This document shows positions 10,153 through 18,245 of a stretch of DNA of 64,000 nt, in pieces. The notes below the pieces were generated by a model. That model had not been told where the DNA came from. It searched no databases and worked only from the letters and a program-made list of their open reading frames with translations. The DNA is taken from assembly GCF_006538725.1 (NCBI RefSeq), contig NZ_BJLQ01000002.1, forward strand, positions 124,001-188,000, written 5' to 3'. This DNA is from Cellulomonas gelida. GTDB lineage: Bacteria; Actinomycetota; Actinomycetes; Actinomycetales; Cellulomonadaceae. The first letter of the stretch is position 1, and each line of letters starts with the position of its first letter. The translations under genes and the position numbers were made by a program.

Positions 10153-10158
10153 ACCCTA
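10153..10158 (-). promoter_or_regulatory. -10 box of the mpa promoter
   Basis: TAGGGT on the minus strand, about 60 nt upstream of the mpa ATG. An 11-bp palindrome, ACCAGACTGGT (10162-10172), lies just upstream in the expected spacer. Confidence 0.5.
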
Positions 10159-10229
10159 ACCACCAGTCTGGTCCAGGGGCAGGATGAATGCCGCGGTGTC
10201 CGCATGCCGTGACCCAACTGTCACCGGCG

Positions 10230-11252
10230 TCAGGGGGTCGGGCGCTCGGGGTGCGCGTCGCGCTGAGCGCGACGGACCTTCTTCGGCGAGGTCTCGCGCT
10301 CGCCGAGCGACTCGGGCGTCCACAGGTCGGCGTCTTCGGCCGGTGCGCCGTCGGGTGCGACCGGGTAGGCGCCCTTGGCGGGACGGCGCTTGCGCAGCGG
10401 CGCCTCGACGCCGTCCGCGAGCCGGCGCGTGGTCAGCAGGAAGCCCGTGTGGCCGATCATGCGGTGCTCAGGACGCACGGACAGGCCCTCGAGGTGCCAG
10501 CCGCGCACCATCGACTCCCACGCCATCGGCTCGGTGTACCGGCCGTCGCTGCGCACGTCCTCGCCGAGGCGCGACAGCTGCGTCGTCGTCGCGACGTAGC
10601 AGATCAGGACCCCGCCGGGCGCGAGCGCGTCCGCGACCACCTCGAGGTTCTCCCAGGGCGCGAGCATGTCGAGCACCACGCGGTCGACCGAACCCGGTGC
10701 GGCGACCGTGGGCAGCACGTCGGCGAGGTCGCCGACCGAGAGCTGCCAGGCGGGGTGCGGGCCGCCGAAGAAGCCCTCGACGTTGCCGCGCGCGATGTCC
10801 GCGAAGTCCTCGCGGCGCTCGATCGAGTGCAGCGAGCCCGCGTCGCCGACCGCACGCAGGAGCGACATGGTCAGCGCTCCTGAGCCGACGCCCGCCTCGA
10901 CGACCACGGCGCCGGGGTAGATGTCGGCCATCGTCACGATCTGCCCGGCGTCCTTGGGGTAGACCACCGCCGCGCCGCGGGGCATGGACAGCACGTGATC
11001 GGCGAGCAGGGGCCGCAGCGCGAGGTACTCGACGTTCCCGCTGCTCACCACGACCGTGCCCTCGGGCGCTCCGATCAGCTCCTCGTGCCGGAAGTAGCCG
11101 CGGTGCGTGTGGAACGTGCCGCCGGTCGCGAGCGTGACGGTGTGCAGCCGCCCGCGGGGGTCGGTCAGCTGCACGCGGTCGCCCACGCGGAAGGGGCCGC
11201 GGCGCTGGTCGGCACCGGTGGCGGTCGGGTGGGGTCCGGGGGTGGTCGTCAC
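10230..11252 (-). CDS. trmI: tRNA (adenine-58-N1)-methyltransferase TrmI
   Basis: SAM-dependent methylation of A58 in the T-loop of tRNA, acting as a tetramer. The product has the TrmI layout: a small N-terminal beta domain ([19 protein letters not shown]), the linker region with [22 protein letters not shown], then the Rossmann methyltransferase with SAM motif [19 protein letters not shown] and [16 protein letters not shown]. The C-terminal 60 residues are basic and poorly conserved. GTG at 11252 is chosen because TAGACT ends 8 nt before it (leaderless); a GTG at 11288 would add 12 residues. It sits beside mpa, as in mycobacteria. Confidence 0.93.
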   Translation of the reverse strand: MTTTPGPHPTATGADQRRGPFRVGDRVQLTDPRGRLHTVTLATGGTFHTHRGYFRHEELIGAPEGTVVVSSGNVEYLALRPLLADHVLSMPRGAAVVYPKDAGQIVTMADIYPGAVVVEAGVGSGALTMSLLRAVGDAGSLHSIERREDFADIARGNVEGFFGGPHPAWQLSVGDLADVLPTVAAPGSVDRVVLDMLAPWENLEVVADALAPGGVLICYVATTTQLSRLGEDVRSDGRYTEPMAWESMVRGWHLEGLSVRPEHRMIGHTGFLLTTRRLADGVEAPLRKRRPAKGAYPVAPDGAPAEDADLWTPESLGERETSPKKVRRAQRDAHPERPTP

Positions 11253-11260
11253 GGCGGTCG

Positions 11261-11266
11261 AGTCTA
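11261..11266 (-). promoter_or_regulatory. -10 box, leaderless trmI promoter
   Basis: TAGACT on the minus strand with 8 nt to the GTG start of trmI. It also supports that start over the upstream GTG. Confidence 0.55.
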
Positions 11267-11298
11267 GGTGCCGGGGGTGCCCGAGCACGCCGCGGACG

Positions 11299-12435
11299 TC
11301 AGGCGCGGATGGCGGCGATCACGTCGGAGGCGCGGACGAGGCCTGCGACGCGGCCGTCGACGAGCGCGACGACGACGGGCGAGAGCCTCGTCGCGCGGGC
11401 GAGGTCGTTCAGCAGCGCGTGGCCGACGAGCGTGCCGTCGACGGTCGCGCCGACGGGCAGCGGCACGCTCACGGCGGTCACGGGCGTCGAGCCGGCGACC
11501 TGGGCGGGCACGCTCGCCGCCGCGGCACGGTCCACGTACGCGGCGGGGCGCCCGTCGGGCGACAGCAGCACGACGTCCTGCACCCCCGCCGCGGCAGCGA
11601 CGGCACCTGCGTGCGCGAGCGAGTCACCGTGCCCCACGGTCACCGCACGGTGCCCGACCGAGTCGAGCGTCACGCCCTCGACGTTGCGCTGCGATCGCGC
11701 GGAGCGGATGGCCGCCGACGCGCCCGACCACAGGAACACGCCGATGAGCACGGCCCACATGACGTCGACGACCGACGACGCCCCGCCGCTCAGCGGCCCC
11801 AGCAGCGCCCAGACGACCACGCCCGCGGCCACGACGCGGCCGACCCAGCCCGCGGCGACCGTGCCCGTGTACCGGCTCTTGGTGGCCGCCCAGACGGCCG
11901 CCTCGAGCACGCGTCCGCCGTCGAGCGGGAGGCCGGGCAGCAGGTTGAACACACCGACGAACCCGTTGGTGACCGCGCCGGACCACAGCAGCGCCCACAG
12001 CACCGTGCCGCGCGGCACGACGTCGAGCGCGAGCGCGCCCCAGAACAGCGCACCGAGCAGCAGGTTCACCGCGGGCCCGACGATCGCGACGATCGCGTTG
12101 GTCGCGGGCGTCGGCGCGGCCCCGCCGAACGCGGTGTGCCCGCCCCACAGCGTCAGGACGAACTCGTGCGGCTGCTGGCCCCGCGCCCGCGCCACGAGGC
12201 CGTGCGCGACCTCGTGCAGGAAGACCGAGGCGAACAGCAGCACGACGAAAGCGAGCGCGACGACCCAGACCGCCGACCCCTCGAGGCCTGTGAGCGCACG
12301 TGCGGCGGGCACCGACAGTGCCGTGAGCACCGCGACCGCGACCAGCCAGCTCGGCGCGAGGATCACGGGTGCTCCGGCGACGTGGCCGACGACCCAGCCC
12401 GAGGACGTCCGACGAGGGGGCGCGGGGGTGCTCAC
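11299..12435 (-). CDS. Site-2-type M50 metalloprotease with a CBS region
   Basis: Membrane-embedded zinc protease of the S2P/SpoIVFB class. The 378-residue protein has about six membrane helices. The zinc site is HEVAHG (about residues 73-78) with the partner motif NLLPGLPLDGGRV carrying the third ligand aspartate. After the last helix (about residue 235) comes a cytosolic region with CBS-like repeats (about 250-378), ending VDGRVAGLVRASDVIAAIRA. CBS domains in this family usually sense adenine nucleotides. The GTG start has a -10 box TAGGCT 6 nt upstream. The substrate is unknown. It lies between trmI and the divergent RecB-type nuclease. Confidence 0.92.
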   Translation of the reverse strand: MSTPAPPRRTSSGWVVGHVAGAPVILAPSWLVAVAVLTALSVPAARALTGLEGSAVWVVALAFVVLLFASVFLHEVAHGLVARARGQQPHEFVLTLWGGHTAFGGAAPTPATNAIVAIVGPAVNLLLGALFWGALALDVVPRGTVLWALLWSGAVTNGFVGVFNLLPGLPLDGGRVLEAAVWAATKSRYTGTVAAGWVGRVVAAGVVVWALLGPLSGGASSVVDVMWAVLIGVFLWSGASAAIRSARSQRNVEGVTLDSVGHRAVTVGHGDSLAHAGAVAAAAGVQDVVLLSPDGRPAAYVDRAAAASVPAQVAGSTPVTAVSVPLPVGATVDGTLVGHALLNDLARATRLSPVVVALVDGRVAGLVRASDVIAAIRA

Positions 12436-12441
12436 GCCGCC

Positions 12442-12447
12442 AGCCTA
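12442..12447 (-). promoter_or_regulatory. -10 box, leaderless M50 protease promoter
   Basis: TAGGCT on the minus strand, 6 nt from the GTG start at 12435. Confidence 0.6.
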
Positions 12448-12506
12448 GGCGGCGCGGCCATGACGACCCGCCCGGCGGCGTGCCCGGGCCTGTGGGTGCG
12501 CGCGCA

Positions 12507-12512
12507 TAGGCT
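12507..12512 (+). promoter_or_regulatory. -10 box, leaderless RecB-nuclease promoter
   Basis: TAGGCT, 7 nt before the GTG at 12520. It faces away from the M50 protease promoter 60 bp to the left. Confidence 0.6.
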
Positions 12513-12519
12513 CGGCCGC

Positions 12520-13458
12520 GTGACGTCCGCCCCCGCCCCTCTCGTCGACGCTCCCGTCGACGCCACACTCGACGCCACCCTCGACGCCACTGCGCCCGCC
12601 GCGGGCCGGGACGATCGTCCGGCCACCCGTCCAGGGCTGTCGCCGTCGCGCGCGGGCGACTTCCTGCAGTGCCCGCTGCTGTTCCGCTTCCGCACGATCG
12701 ACCGGCTCCCCGAGCCCCCGAGCAGCGCGGCCGCGCGGGGCACGCTCGTGCACGCCGTCCTCGAGCACCTGTTCGGCCTCCCGGCCGTCGAGCGCACGCT
12801 CGAGGCCGCGCACGCGCTGCTGCCCGAGCAGTGGGCGGTGCTGCGCGAGGAGGACCCGCGCGTCACCGAGCTGTTCGCCGACGACGGTGCGCTCACCGAC
12901 TGGCTCGGATCGGCGCGCTCACTGCTCGCGACCTACTTCACGCTCGAGGACCCGACCCGTCTCGAACCCGCCGAGCGCGAGCTCTACGTGGTCACCGAGC
13001 TCGAGGACGGCCCGCAGCTGCGCGGCATCGTCGACCGTGTCGACATCGCGCCCAACGGCTGGATCCGCGTGGTCGACTACAAGACCGGACGCTCGCCGCG
13101 CGCCGGCTACGAGAGCACCGCGCTGTTCCAGATGCGCTTCTACGCGTACGTGCTGTGGCGCACGCGCGGCGTCCTGCCCAAGCGGCTGCAGCTCGAGTAC
13201 CTCGGCGACGGCACGCTGCTCCAGCACGAGCCGACCGAGCCGGAGATGGAGACCTTCGAGGCCCGGATCCGCTCGATCTGGACCGGCATCCAGGACGCCG
13301 CCCGCGCCGGTGACTGGCGGACGCGCCGCTCGAAGCTGTGCGACTGGTGCTCGTTCCGCGAGCACTGCCCGGAGTACGGCGGCACTCCCCCGATCGCCGA
13401 CCCGGACGCTGTCGAGCGCGCGACGGGCGTGCGTCCCGGCACGGCGACCGGCGCCTGA
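12520..13458 (+). CDS. RecB-family (PD-(D/E)XK) exonuclease
   Basis: Single-domain nuclease of the Cas4/RecB type, 312 residues. Family marks: LSPSRAGDFLQCPLLFRFRTIDRLPE near the start, GTLVHAVLEHLF (histidine of the nuclease core), and GIVDRVDIAPNG then VVDYKTGRSP, the D...DxK catalytic signature. At the C-terminus the pattern CDWCSFREHC, together with the early Cys, supplies four cysteines that could bind an iron-sulfur cluster. The GTG start fits the leaderless promoter just upstream; the open frame extends further left but has no other support. The mycobacterial counterpart lies in the same place beside trmI. Its DNA substrate is not known. Confidence 0.92.
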   Translation: MTSAPAPLVDAPVDATLDATLDATAPAAGRDDRPATRPGLSPSRAGDFLQCPLLFRFRTIDRLPEPPSSAAARGTLVHAVLEHLFGLPAVERTLEAAHALLPEQWAVLREEDPRVTELFADDGALTDWLGSARSLLATYFTLEDPTRLEPAERELYVVTELEDGPQLRGIVDRVDIAPNGWIRVVDYKTGRSPRAGYESTALFQMRFYAYVLWRTRGVLPKRLQLEYLGDGTLLQHEPTEPEMETFEARIRSIWTGIQDAARAGDWRTRRSKLCDWCSFREHCPEYGGTPPIADPDAVERATGVRPGTATGA

Positions 13459-13474
13459 CGCGAACCTCCGGAGG

Positions 13475-14200
13475 TCAGCGGGTCGGCGGGACCTCGAGCA
13501 CGACGCCCGCCGCGAGGTCGCGCAGCACGTCGAGCGTGAGGTCGCGCAGCGACCGGATGCGGCTGAGGCCCGGTCGGTCCGCGACGTGCTGGACACCCTC
13601 GACCGCGAGCGTGCGCGCGCCTGAGGCGAGTGCCGAGGCGATCCCCGAGCGCGAGTCCTCGACGGCGACGCACTGCTCCACCGGGACGCCGAGCGCGCGG
13701 GCCGCGAGCTGGTAGGGCTCGGGGTCGGGCTTGGCGCGCGTGACGTCGTCCCCGGCGACGACCACGTCGAACACGCCCGCGGCGACGGCGAACGGGTCCG
13801 CGAGCGGGCGGTACGACGAGGTCACGAGCGCGAGCGGCACCCGGGCGGCCCTCAATGCCCGCAGCGCGTCCCGCGCACCGGGCTGCCACGGCACACGACG
13901 CGTGACGCCGCGCGCGACCGACGCGGTCAGCTCGTCGACGATCGTCGCGACCGGCAGGTCGACGCCCCGCGCCTGCAGCACGCCCGCCGAGTGCACCATC
14001 GCCGAGCCCACGAGCTCGGTGGCGTCCTGCGCGGTCCACGGGACCCCGAACCGGGACGTGAGCTCGATCTCCGCAGCCATCCACAACGGCTCGGTGTCGA
14101 TGAGGGTGCCGTCCATGTCCCACAGCACGGCGGCCGGGAGGGGGCTCTCAGCGACGATCTGGGTCGAGCCGGCAGGTGGGGTCGTGCGTGGCGTGGCCAA
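13475..14200 (-). CDS. HAD-family hydrolase, beta-phosphoglucomutase-like
   Basis: Haloacid-dehalogenase-type phosphatase, 241 residues. Motif I is DMDGTLID (nucleophile and acid/base aspartates), motif II is LVTSS, motif III has the lysine in RAKPDPEPY, and motif IV is VAVEDSRSGI. The cap is the helical subclass I type (EPLWMAAEIELTSRFG onward). This matches the phosphoglycolate/beta-phosphoglucomutase branch, and the substrate cannot be named from sequence. No ATG is near the conserved N-terminus. TTG at 14200 with GGAGA five bases upstream is the best start, so start confidence is moderate. It converges with the RecB-type nuclease. Confidence 0.88.
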   Translation of the reverse strand: MATPRTTPPAGSTQIVAESPLPAAVLWDMDGTLIDTEPLWMAAEIELTSRFGVPWTAQDATELVGSAMVHSAGVLQARGVDLPVATIVDELTASVARGVTRRVPWQPGARDALRALRAARVPLALVTSSYRPLADPFAVAAGVFDVVVAGDDVTRAKPDPEPYQLAARALGVPVEQCVAVEDSRSGIASALASGARTLAVEGVQHVADRPGLSRIRSLRDLTLDVLRDLAAGVVLEVPPTR

Positions 14201-14363
14201 CTCGTCTCCGGTGTCCGGGGGCCGGCGCGTGTCGGGCGCACCGTGGGGTTCGCGTCTGATGCCGACCCTATCCGCTGCCGTCGATCGCACGAGAACGACG
14301 ATCGCCCTCGACGGCGAGCCGGGCGCGCGGTTGACTGGTGGCACCGAGGCTGAGGGTGGGGCA

Positions 14364-14654
14364 ATGTCCGCTGCACGTCGTGGGGTGACCGGGCTGGTCG
14401 TCGTGGTAGGGATGCTCCTGCTGCTGGGCGCGTGCGCTGCGGGGGTGAACACCGAGCAGAGCGCGGGCGGCGCGAACTTCTGGGCGGGGCTGTGGCACGG
14501 CGTGATCCTGCCCGTCACGTTCGTCGTGTCGCTGTTCACCGACACGGTGTCGATCTACGAGGTCGACAACAACGGCAACTGGTACGACTTCGGGTTCGTG
14601 CTGGGGATCGCGATGTTCTCGGGGCCCGTGATCGCGGGCGGGCGGCGCCACTGA
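14364..14654 (+). CDS. Small lipoprotein with two hydrophobic segments
   Basis: A 96-residue protein with a signal sequence ending in a lipobox (LLLGAC), so it should be processed at the cysteine and lipid-anchored. A conserved hydrophobic core follows, FWAGLWHGVILPVTFVVSLF, then EVDNNGNWYDFGFVLGIAM and a basic tail GGRRH. I recognise the FWxGLWHG...WYxFGF pattern as a recurrent small actinobacterial family with no assigned role. GGTGGGG lies just upstream of the ATG. It is divergent from the HAD gene. Confidence 0.75.
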   Translation: MSAARRGVTGLVVVVGMLLLLGACAAGVNTEQSAGGANFWAGLWHGVILPVTFVVSLFTDTVSIYEVDNNGNWYDFGFVLGIAMFSGPVIAGGRRH

Positions 14655-14805
14655 TCCCGCCCGGGGTCGAGACTCGTGCAGCCCCTCCTCGCCGCCACCG
14701 CCAGCGGGCCACCCCGGCCCGGGCACCGGAGGGCGTCTCCGCAGGTGAGCAGCGCCACAGGGTGACGCTGGGCCCTCTCCCACGCCCGTCGACGCGGGCG
14801 CGTCC

Positions 14806-14811
14806 TACCCT
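14806..14811 (+). promoter_or_regulatory. -10 box, leaderless PAC2 gene promoter
   Basis: TACCCT, 6 nt before the GTG at 14818. The 163-nt gap between the lipoprotein and this gene holds nothing else recognised. Confidence 0.6.
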
Positions 14812-14817
14812 GGACGT

Positions 14818-15675
14818 GTGACTGGACCCACTTCGGAGCTGCCCGCCGGCCGCACGATCCTCCTCGCCGCCTTCGAGGGTTGGAACGATGCAGGCGCCGC
14901 CGCCACGCACGCGCTCGAGCACCTGCACGACGTGTGGGGCGCCGAGCACGTCGACGAGCTCGACCCGGAGGAGTACCACGACTTCCAGGTCAACCGCCCG
15001 CACGTGAGCGTGGGCGCGGACGGCGAGCGCGAGATCACGTGGCCGACGACGGCGGTCGCGGTTGCGGTCGCCCCGCGTTCCGGGCGGCGCGTCGTGCTGG
15101 TGCACGGCATCGAGCCGTCGATGCGGTGGCGCCGGTACAGCCACGAGCTGCTGGACATCGCCGCGACGCTCGAGGTCGAGACGGTGGTGACCGTGGGCGC
15201 GCTGCTCGCCGACGTACCGCACAGCCGTGCGATCCCGATCACGGCGACGTCCGAGGACCCCGCGCTGCGCCGGGCGCTCGGCATCGAGCCGAGCTCGTAC
15301 GAGGGCCCGACCGGGATCGTCGGGGTGCTGCAGCACGAGGCCGGCGCGCGCGGGCTCGCGGCGATGTCGCTGTGGGCGGCCGTGCCGCACTACGTCGCGC
15401 ACCCGCCGTCGCCCAAGGCGACGCTCGCGCTCCTGCACCGCCTGGAGGAGATCCTGGGCGAGGCGATCCCGGTGGGCGACCTGCCCGACGAGGCAGCGGC
15501 GTGGCAGCAGGGCGTCGACGAGCTCGCGGGCGAGGACGGCGAGATCGGCGAGTACGTCCGGCAGCTCGAGGAGGCCAAGGACACGGCCGACCTGCCCGAG
15601 GCGTCGGGCGAGGCGATCGCGCAGGAGTTCGAGCGCTACCTGCGTCGACGGGACAAGGGCACCGGGAGCCCCTGA
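14818..15675 (+). CDS. PAC2-family protein (proteasome-assembly-chaperone-like)
   Basis: 285 residues with the PAC2 fold: LLAAFEGWNDAGAAATHALEHL at the start, a central VVLVHGIEPSMRWRRYSHELL, and GPTGIVGVLQHEAGARGLAAMSLWAAVPHYVAHPPSPKATLALL. Eukaryotic and archaeal relatives help assemble 20S proteasomes. The actinobacterial proteins (such as Rv2125) have no firm role. Their regular presence a few genes from the Pup-proteasome operon is suggestive only. The C-terminal 60 residues are acidic and helical. The start is the GTG placed 6 nt after TACCCT. Confidence 0.92.
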   Translation: MTGPTSELPAGRTILLAAFEGWNDAGAAATHALEHLHDVWGAEHVDELDPEEYHDFQVNRPHVSVGADGEREITWPTTAVAVAVAPRSGRRVVLVHGIEPSMRWRRYSHELLDIAATLEVETVVTVGALLADVPHSRAIPITATSEDPALRRALGIEPSSYEGPTGIVGVLQHEAGARGLAAMSLWAAVPHYVAHPPSPKATLALLHRLEEILGEAIPVGDLPDEAAAWQQGVDELAGEDGEIGEYVRQLEEAKDTADLPEASGEAIAQEFERYLRRRDKGTGSP

Positions 15676-15720
15676 CCGGCAGCCCTGACCGGCGTCTCCG
15701 AGACCGGGGTCAGCGCAGGC

Positions 15721-16980
15721 TCAGAGCCGGACGCCGAGGAGCGCGTCGACCGTGCGCGCCACGACACCGGGCGCGCCCTCGACGAAGCCGGCGCCACCGC
15801 GCTGCGACTCCGCGACGGTCCGGGCCGCCCAGTCGTCGACGACGGCCAGCGCGGTCGGCGTGTCGAGGTCGTCCGCGACAGCCGCGCGCACGGCCGCGAG
15901 CACCGGAGCCGCGTCGGCGCCGCCGTTGCCCGACATCGCCCGGCGCCACGTCTCGACGCGCTCGACGCCACGGGCGAGCACCGCATCGGTCCACTCCCAG
16001 TCGTCGCGGTACCGGTGGGCCATGATCGCCAGCCGGATGGCCATCGGGTCCACGCCCTGCGCGCGCAGGCGTGAGACGAGCACCAGGTTGCCCAGCGACT
16101 TGCTCATCTTCTCGCCGCCGAGCGCGACCATCCCGGCGTGCACGTGGATCCGCCCGCCCGTGCCACCGCTGAGCACGCGCAGGTGGGACGTGCTCATCTC
16201 GTGGTGCGGGAACAGCAGGTCCGAGCCGCCGGCCTCCACGTCGAACGAGCCGCCGAGGGCCTCGCCCGCGATCACGGCGCACTCGATGTGCCACCCGGGA
16301 CGGCCGCGGCCGAGTGACCCGCCGTCCCACGACGGCTCGCCGGGGCGCTCGGCGCGCCACAGCAGCGGGTCCAGGAGCGAGCGCTTGCCGGGCCGGTCGG
16401 GGTCCCCGCCGCGCTCGGTGAACAGCGCGAGCATCGTCGCGGGGTCGAGGTGGGCGACCGCACCGAACGCGCTGTCGCGCGACAGGTCGGCGTACACGTC
16501 CTCGCCGGGCCCGTCCGGCACGGGCACGCGGTAGGCGGCGCCGTCCGCGACCAGCTTCTCGACTGCCGCGACGATCGGCGTGATCGACTCGACGACGCCG
16601 GCCCACGCGTCCGGCGGGATGACGCCGAGCGCCGTCATGTCCTCGCTGTAGAGCGCGATCTGCTGCGCGGCGAGCTCACGCCAGTCGACGCCCGTCGCGG
16701 TCGCGCGCTCGAGCAGCGGGTCGTCGACGTCGGTCACGTTGGACGCGTAGTGCACGCGCTTGCCCTCGTCGCGCCAGGCGCGCCCGAGCACGTCGAACGC
16801 GACGTAGGTCGCGGCGTGCCCGATGTGCGTCGCGTCGTAGGGCGTGATGCCGCAGACGTACAGGGACGCGTCGTCGCCGGGTGCCGCGACGACGAGCTCT
16901 CCGGTGGACGAGTCACGCACGCGGACGGGGCCGCCACGGCCGGGGAGCTCGGGGATCGCGGGGGCCGGCCAGGTGAGCAC
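15721..16980 (-). CDS. mshC: Cysteine:GlcN-Ins ligase MshC (mycothiol synthesis)
   Basis: ATP-dependent joining of L-cysteine to GlcN-inositol, the third step to mycothiol, the main low-molecular-weight thiol of actinobacteria. The 419-residue protein is a cysteinyl-tRNA synthetase paralogue: VCGITPYDATHIGHAATYV (zinc cysteine and HIGH motif), IECAVIAGEALG, LLFPHHE and the KMSKS loop GGEKMSKSLGN. It lacks the tRNA anticodon-binding domain of CysS, and the N-terminal LTWPAPAIPELPG and its length also fit MshC rather than CysS. The GTG start follows TAGGCT by 6 nt. It is divergent from corA. Confidence 0.96.
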   Translation of the reverse strand: MLTWPAPAIPELPGRGGPVRVRDSSTGELVVAAPGDDASLYVCGITPYDATHIGHAATYVAFDVLGRAWRDEGKRVHYASNVTDVDDPLLERATATGVDWRELAAQQIALYSEDMTALGVIPPDAWAGVVESITPIVAAVEKLVADGAAYRVPVPDGPGEDVYADLSRDSAFGAVAHLDPATMLALFTERGGDPDRPGKRSLLDPLLWRAERPGEPSWDGGSLGRGRPGWHIECAVIAGEALGGSFDVEAGGSDLLFPHHEMSTSHLRVLSGGTGGRIHVHAGMVALGGEKMSKSLGNLVLVSRLRAQGVDPMAIRLAIMAHRYRDDWEWTDAVLARGVERVETWRRAMSGNGGADAAPVLAAVRAAVADDLDTPTALAVVDDWAARTVAESQRGGAGFVEGAPGVVARTVDALLGVRL

Positions 16981-16986
16981 CAGCGC

Positions 16987-16992
16987 AGCCTA
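16987..16992 (-). promoter_or_regulatory. -10 box, leaderless mshC promoter
   Basis: TAGGCT on the minus strand, 6 nt from the GTG start of mshC. Confidence 0.6.
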
Positions 16993-17038
16993 ACGGCGCG
17001 GCGCGGCCCGCCGTGCAGCGCGCTCGCGGTACGAGCGT

Positions 17039-17044
17039 CACAAT
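17039..17044 (+). promoter_or_regulatory. Possible -10 box of the CorA-family gene
   Basis: CACAAT, 6 nt before the GTG at 17051. The spacing matches the other leaderless promoters, but the first base differs from TAnnnT. Confidence 0.35.
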
Positions 17045-17050
17045 CGGGCC

Positions 17051-18235
17051 GTGAGCGACGAGCACGCAGGCAACGAACCCAGCCACACCGACACCGGCCC
17101 TACCGACACCGGCCACGCCGGCACCGGGCCCCACGGCGGGGTGCCGGGGAGCAGCGGGCACAGCGACACCGTCTACACGGAGCACGACGAGGGGTGGCAC
17201 GCCGTCGACGCCGTGCCTGCCACGGGCGCGGTCTGGGTCGTCGTCGGCCACGGTGAGGCGTTGCGCGACCTCGCGCAGGCGTACGGCGTGAGCGCCCAGG
17301 CGCTGCGGATGCTCGACGCCCACCCGCTGTCGCCGGAGTCTCACGACGACTCGTGGCGGCACCTGCGGGGCCGCGTGAACCGGTCGAACGACGGCGAGAT
17401 CCTGCTCTCGGTGCCCACGGCGTCGTACGTGGAGTCGACGCGGGACGTGGTCACGGGTGTGTTGACGTGCCTCGTCACGGACCGCCTCATCCTCACGTGC
17501 GAGCGCGGCGACGCCGGCGTCCTGCAGCGCGCAGCCGAGAAGCTGTGCGACGGCCTTCCCGTGCCGGACACCGGGGTCCGGCAGGTCCTGGCCGCGATCC
17601 TGCTGACCCTGGTCAACCGGGCCTCCGACGTCGAGGCCGGCCTCGGCGACGCGGTCGCCGAGCTCGAGCAGCTCGTCGTCGAGCCCGGGCCTGGTCCCAC
17701 CGGCGAGCGCGCATCGGGCGACAGGGCGACCGGCACGAAGCAGACCGGCAACGGGGTCCCCGGCCAGGACGCGCTGGGCGCGATCTACCGGCTGAAGCGG
17801 GAGATCGCCGAGGCGCGCCGTGCGCTCGGCCCGATGACGAGCGCGCTGCCGGAGCTGGAGGCCGAGACCCAGGACGTGCACGGCCCGGGCCTGCTGCACC
17901 GACGTGCCGACGCCACCACGGCGGTGTGGCTGCGGCGCGTGCGGGAGCGCTCGGACCGGATCGACGCGCACCTCGACTCGCACGACGAGCTGCTCGACGC
18001 GATGCTCTCGGTCTACCTGAGCAACGTGTCCGTCCGGCAGAACGAGGACATGCGCAAGATCTCGGCGTGGGCGGCCATGATCACCGTGCCGACCCTGATC
18101 GCCGGGATCTACGGCATGAACTTCCAGCACATGCCGGAGCTGGGCTGGCGCTTCGGCTATCCCCTGGTGCTCGTCGTGATGGCAGGCGCGTGCACGCTGC
18201 TGTTCCGCGCGTTCCGCCGTTCCGGCTGGCTGTGA
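17051..18235 (+). CDS. CorA-family magnesium/divalent metal transporter
   Basis: Two-helix metal channel that forms pentamers. The 394-residue protein has a Thr/Gly/His-rich N-terminus (residues 1-45, low complexity), a long cytosolic domain with helices (LLDAMLSVYLSNVSVRQNEDMRKIS leading into the stalk), and two C-terminal membrane helices. The first ends in the selectivity motif YGMN (YGMNFQHMPEL) and the second is followed by a short basic tail. Magnesium is the usual substrate, with cobalt, nickel or zinc possible. The His-containing N-terminal stretch might bind metal, which is an inference. It is divergent from mshC and convergent with uppP. Confidence 0.92.
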   Translation: MSDEHAGNEPSHTDTGPTDTGHAGTGPHGGVPGSSGHSDTVYTEHDEGWHAVDAVPATGAVWVVVGHGEALRDLAQAYGVSAQALRMLDAHPLSPESHDDSWRHLRGRVNRSNDGEILLSVPTASYVESTRDVVTGVLTCLVTDRLILTCERGDAGVLQRAAEKLCDGLPVPDTGVRQVLAAILLTLVNRASDVEAGLGDAVAELEQLVVEPGPGPTGERASGDRATGTKQTGNGVPGQDALGAIYRLKREIAEARRALGPMTSALPELEAETQDVHGPGLLHRRADATTAVWLRRVRERSDRIDAHLDSHDELLDAMLSVYLSNVSVRQNEDMRKISAWAAMITVPTLIAGIYGMNFQHMPELGWRFGYPLVLVVMAGACTLLFRAFRRSGWL

Positions 18236-18245
18236 ACGGCGGGGG

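Noticed and set aside
11253..11288. Upstream GTG at 11288 as start of trmI
   Set aside because: It has no ribosome site, and the -10 box TAGACT would lie inside the gene; GTG at 11252 fits the leaderless spacing.
11107..12519. Long N-terminal extension of the RecB-type nuclease frame
   Set aside because: It runs antisense through trmI and the M50 protease; the leaderless promoter and family homology start at 12520.
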